Of a stretch of DNA of 64,000 nt, positions 60,919-64,000 are shown one piece after another (the first letter of the stretch is position 1; the number at the start of each line of letters is the position of its first letter). The stretch is from Lysobacter daejeonensis GH1-9. GTDB lineage: Bacteria > Pseudomonadota > Gammaproteobacteria > Xanthomonadales > Xanthomonadaceae. Both the position numbers and the translations under genes were made by a program. The stretch covers positions 62,001 through 126,000 of the forward strand of contig NZ_AVPU01000006.1 in the NCBI RefSeq assembly GCF_000768355.1, written 5' to 3'. Under the pieces are notes generated by a model, which saw only the letters and a program-made list of their open reading frames with translations, made no database searches and was not told where the DNA came from.

Positions 60919-62907
60919 TCAAAGCGCCTTGGCCGCCTCCACCACCTTGTCCACGGTGAAGCCGTACTTCTCGAACAGCTTCTCCGCCGGCGCGCTGGCA
61001 CCGAACTCGTCGATGCCGATCACGGCACCGTCCAGGCCCACGTACTTGCGCCAGAAGTCGCTCACGCCGGCTTCGATGGCCACGCGCTTGCGGCAGGCCT
61101 TGGGCAGCACGGCTTCGCGGTAAGCCGCGTCCTGGCGGTCGAACACGTCGGTCGACGGCATCGATACCACGCGCACCTTGTCGCCCAACTGCTCGGCGGC
61201 CTGCGTGGCCAGCCCGACTTCCGAACCGGTGGCGATCAGGATGATCTCCGGCGCGCCGACGCTGTCCTTCAGCACGTAACCGCCGCGCGCAATATCAGCC
61301 ACCTGCTGCGCGCTGCGCGGCTGGTGCGCCAGGTTCTGGCGAGAGAACACCAGGCAGCTCGGGCCGTCATGTCGCATGATCGCCGCCTTCCACGACACGG
61401 CGGATTCCACCGCGTCGCACGGGCGCCACACGTCGTTGTGCGGGATGTAGCGCAGGCTGGCCAGGTGCTCGATCGGCTGGTGGGTCGGACCGTCCTCGCC
61501 CAGGCCGATGGAGTCGTGGGTGTACACGTGGATGGCCTGCGCGCCCATCAGCGCGCTCATGCGCACCGCATTGCGCGCGTAGTCGCTGAACACCAGGAAG
61601 GTGGCGTCGTACGGGATGAAGCCACCGTGCAGGCTCAGGCCGTTGCTGATCGCGGTCATCGCGAACTCGCGCACGCCGAAGTAGATGTAGTTGGCGTTGG
61701 GGTCGTCGGTGGCGACCGACTTGCTGCCCTTCCACAGGGTCAGGTTGGAATGCGCCAGGTCGGCCGAGCCACCGACCAGTTCCGGCAACAGCGGCGCATA
61801 GGCCTCGATGGCCATCTGCGAGGCCTTGCGCGAGGCCACGACCGGACCTTCGGCCTGCAGCTTGGCGATGTAGGCATCAGCGTCGGCGACGAAGGTGGCC
61901 GGCAGCTCGGCGTGCGAACGGCGCACCAGCTCGTCGGCCAGTTCCGGGTACTGCGCGGCATAAGCATCGAACACGCGGTTCCACTGGTCCTCGCGCACCA
62001 GGCCGGCGTTGCCCGCGCGCCAGCCATCGGCGATGGCCTGCGGGATCTCGAACGGACCGTGCTCCCAGCCCAGCGCGGCGCGGGTGGCAACGACTTCGTC
62101 CTTGCCCAGCGGCGCGCCGTGGCTGGATTCCTTGCCCGCCTTCGCCGGCGAACCGAAGCCAATCGTGGTGCGGCAGCAGATCAGGGTCGGCTTGTCGGTG
62201 GACTTCAGCGCGGTTTCGATCGCGGTCTTGATCTCGGTGGCGTCATGGCCATCGACGCCGCGGATCACGTTCCAGCCGTAGGCCTCGAAACGCGCCGGGG
62301 TGTCGTCGGTGAACCAGCCGTCGGTGTTGCCGTCGATCGAGATCTTGTTGTCGTCCCAGAATGCGACCAGCTTGTGCAGGCCCCAGGTGCCGGCCAGCGA
62401 CGCGGCCTCGTGCGAGACGCCTTCCATCAGGCAGCCGTCGCCCATGAACACCCAGGTGCGGTGGTCGACGATCTCGAGCTCGGGCTTGTTGAAGCGCTGT
62501 GCGAGCAGCTTCTCTGCCAGCGCCATGCCCACGGCATTGGCGAAACCCTGGCCCAGCGGACCGGTGGTGGTCTCAACGCCCGGGGTGTGGGTGTTCTCCG
62601 GGTGGCCGGCGGTCTTGCTGCCCAGCTGGCGGAAGTTCTTCAGCTCATCCAGGGGCAGGTCGTAACCGGACAGGTGCAGCAGCGCGTACTGCAGCATCGA
62701 GCCATGGCCGTTGGACAGCACGAAGCGGTCGCGGTTGAACCACTTCGGGTTGTTGGGGTTGTGGCTGTAGTAGTCGTTCCACAGCACCTCGGCGATGTCG
62801 GCCATGCCCATCGGCATGCCGGGGTGGCCGGAGTTGGCGGCCTGTACGGCGTCGATGGCGAGGAAACGGATGGCGTTGGCGAGATCGCGGCGGCTGGGCG
62901 TCGTCAT
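60919..62907 (-). CDS. tkt: Transketolase
   Basis: 662-residue TPP enzyme of the pentose phosphate pathway, transferring two-carbon ketol units. It starts [20 protein letters not shown], with [18 protein letters not shown] motif [18 protein letters not shown] and [10 protein letters not shown]; the pyrimidine-binding domain has [10 protein letters not shown] and [18 protein letters not shown], and the C-terminal domain ends AKAL. All catalytic motifs intact. No strong Shine-Dalgarno is seen before the start. Confidence 0.97.
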   Translation of the reverse strand: MTTPSRRDLANAIRFLAIDAVQAANSGHPGMPMGMADIAEVLWNDYYSHNPNNPKWFNRDRFVLSNGHGSMLQYALLHLSGYDLPLDELKNFRQLGSKTAGHPENTHTPGVETTTGPLGQGFANAVGMALAEKLLAQRFNKPELEIVDHRTWVFMGDGCLMEGVSHEAASLAGTWGLHKLVAFWDDNKISIDGNTDGWFTDDTPARFEAYGWNVIRGVDGHDATEIKTAIETALKSTDKPTLICCRTTIGFGSPAKAGKESSHGAPLGKDEVVATRAALGWEHGPFEIPQAIADGWRAGNAGLVREDQWNRVFDAYAAQYPELADELVRRSHAELPATFVADADAYIAKLQAEGPVVASRKASQMAIEAYAPLLPELVGGSADLAHSNLTLWKGSKSVATDDPNANYIYFGVREFAMTAISNGLSLHGGFIPYDATFLVFSDYARNAVRMSALMGAQAIHVYTHDSIGLGEDGPTHQPIEHLASLRYIPHNDVWRPCDAVESAVSWKAAIMRHDGPSCLVFSRQNLAHQPRSAQQVADIARGGYVLKDSVGAPEIILIATGSEVGLATQAAEQLGDKVRVVSMPSTDVFDRQDAAYREAVLPKACRKRVAIEAGVSDFWRKYVGLDGAVIGIDEFGASAPAEKLFEKYGFTVDKVVEAAKAL

Positions 62908-63229
62908 GGGTCGGCGAGGGCTTTCTGGGAGGCGGAAGGAGGCGCGGCCGGGCCTGGACGGGCGGGCCGGACGCCCATTGTCCCATCCGGCAGCCTCCCG
63001 TGTCGCCCTCGGGGCCGTTCAGGTTTCCCCTGGCTTCAGTGAACGGGCTGCCAACTCGGGCTCGAATCGCCTCGCTCCAGGTGCCACCGAGGTGAAGAGT
63101 GCTTCGGGCCTCGGGGGCGTTGCGGAAAAGCCGGCCATGGATGGCCGGCGGCCCGACTCGTGGCGGGATGCCGCGACGGAGGGCTGGAGCAACGCCCCGA
63201 GACCCGAAGCCCGCCCGCACCGTCATTGC
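62908..63229. other. Gene-free stretch between tkt and the symporter
   Basis: 322 bp with no credible gene; antisense ORFs across it carry no domain. It contains the terminator of the symporter gene (63126-63149) and GC-rich sequence that may be a dispersed intergenic repeat of this lineage. Confidence 0.45.
63124..63149 (-). terminator. Intrinsic terminator of the DAACS symporter gene
   Basis: 9-bp perfect inverted repeat GCCGGCCAT/ATGGCCGGC (63130-63138 and 63141-63149). On the minus strand it is followed by TTTTCCGC; about 80 bp past the gene. Confidence 0.75.
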
Positions 63230-64000
63230 TCAACCAGCAGGCGAATCCACTTCCCCGCGAGACACCACGGCCGCAGCCGCCAAGTCTCCGGTGACATTCA
63301 AAGTAGTCCGGCACATGTCCAGGAACCGATCCACGCCCAGGATCAGGCCAATCCCTTCCGGCGGCACCCCCACCATCCCGCAGATCAGCGCCACCACCGG
63401 CAGCGAACCCGCCGGCACGCCTGCGGTACCAATACCGCCCAGGATGCACACGAACATCACCGTCACCTGCTGCGCCAGCGACAGCTCCACGCCGAAGAAC
63501 TGCGCCAGGAACAGCACCGTCACGCCCTCGAACAGCGCCGTGCCGTTCTGGTTGGCCGTGGCGCCCACGGTCAGCACGAAACGCGACACGCGCTTGGGCA
63601 GGCCCAGTTCCTCCTCGGCCACGCGCAGCGCGGTCGGCAGCGTGGCGTTGCTGGACGCGGTGGAGAACGCCATCACCATCGCCTCCTGCGAGCCCTTGAA
63701 GAACTTCACCGGCGAGTAGTTGCCCACGAACTTCAGCGCCAGCGAATAGGTCACGAACATGTGCAGCGCCAACGCCAGCACCACCACGCCAACGTACGCA
63801 CCCAGTCGCACCAGCAGGTCCCAGCCGAACAGCGCGGCCAGGTTGAACATGAAGCAGAACACCGCGTACGGCGCCAGCTTGATGACCATGCCGATCAGGG
63901 TCATCGACACTTCGAACAGGCCTTCGATGCCGCGCTTGAGCGTGTCGGACGCCTCACTGCGCGTTGCGACCAGGCCGATGCCCAGCATCAGCGCGAAGAA
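63230..64000 (-). CDS. Dicarboxylate/glutamate:cation symporter (DAACS), C-terminal part
   Basis: 257 codons visible including the stop; the frame is open to the window edge, so the N-terminal half is outside. The DAACS signatures are present: the Ser-rich segment AFSTASSNATLPTAL (re-entrant loop HP1), TVGATANQNGTALFEGV (TM7), the LGGIGTAGVPAGSL loop (HP2) and LILGVDRFLDMCRTTLNVTGD (TM8). Family members (DctA, GltP, GltT) import C4-dicarboxylates or Glu/Asp with H+ or Na+. Which one cannot be told from this half. Confidence 0.92.
   Translation of the reverse strand, partial: FFALMLGIGLVATRSEASDTLKRGIEGLFEVSMTLIGMVIKLAPYAVFCFMFNLAALFGWDLLVRLGAYVGVVVLALALHMFVTYSLALKFVGNYSPVKFFKGSQEAMVMAFSTASSNATLPTALRVAEEELGLPKRVSRFVLTVGATANQNGTALFEGVTVLFLAQFFGVELSLAQQVTVMFVCILGGIGTAGVPAGSLPVVALICGMVGVPPEGIGLILGVDRFLDMCRTTLNVTGDLAAAAVVSRGEVDSPAG

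Noticed and set aside
62645-63226. Minus-strand ORF between tkt and the symporter
   Set aside because: It overlaps the tkt N-terminus in another frame and contains the symporter terminator; no recognisable domain.

Overview
The window looks like a chromosomal segment of a GC-rich gammaproteobacterium of the Lysobacterales (Xanthomonadaceae: Lysobacter, Luteimonas, Pseudoxanthomonas or a relative). This rests on very high GC, protein families and gene pairings typical of that group (rimK with a retropepsin-like zinc protease, thiS-thiG-trmB, a secreted metzincin, a GDSL autotransporter, class I FbaB aldolase), and frequent perfect-stem terminators. No phage, insertion sequence, CRISPR array or replication origin was seen. 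The assignment is an inference from content, not from a database search.

Layout. 1-5.7 kb: end of a secreted metalloprotease, ilvE, an OmpR-type two-component pair, and a rimK/zinc protease pair. 5.9-8 kb: tRNA-Gly(CCC) and a GDSL autotransporter esterase. 8-12 kb: thiS, an unexplained 350-bp gap, thiG, trmB and an SLC13-type transporter. 12-24 kb: Rieske protein, FAH-family enzyme, mscL, M28 peptidase, rlmB, alanine/sodium symporter, an RND pump with its adaptor, and cysK. 24-36.7 kb: lower glycolysis on the minus strand (fbaB, pyk, pgk, gap), with an HAD phosphatase, a metzincin-like lipoprotein, nrdAB and a globin between them. 37-38.5 kb: ompW and an S1/P1 nuclease. 38.5-47.8 kb: a large sulfide/persulfide locus. 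47.8-60.7 kb: BlaI/M56 pair, LysR, amidohydrolase, a double-PspC protein, an AraC-type membrane regulator, a DJ-1 protein, a serine hydrolase, a LytS/LytR pair, small NTF2-like secreted proteins and a TolB-like lipoprotein. 60.9-64 kb: transketolase and part of a dicarboxylate/glutamate symporter.

Three regions stand out. (1) Between nrdB and the globin gene (34746-35056) lies a non-coding segment with about 19 GGA trinucleotides on the plus strand. Many sit in loops of short perfect hairpins, including CAGGATG, the binding consensus of CsrA/RsmA-sequestering RNAs. I propose a CsrB/RsmZ-like small RNA. (2) nrdAB is preceded by two NrdR-box-like sites exactly 31 bp apart, a sigma70-like promoter and, at its predicted start, an adenosylcobalamin riboswitch, so two independent sensors appear to control the B12-independent ribonucleotide reductase. 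(3) A divergent sulfide locus pairs rhodanese, a BigR-type repressor and a persulfide dioxygenase with sqr, a DUF2892 protein, an RND efflux pair, OsmC, thioredoxin 2 and a DUF442 lipoprotein, around an AT-rich imperfect palindrome.

Other regulatory elements read from the sequence are tandem FNR-type boxes upstream of ompW and two 12-bp palindromes upstream of blaI.
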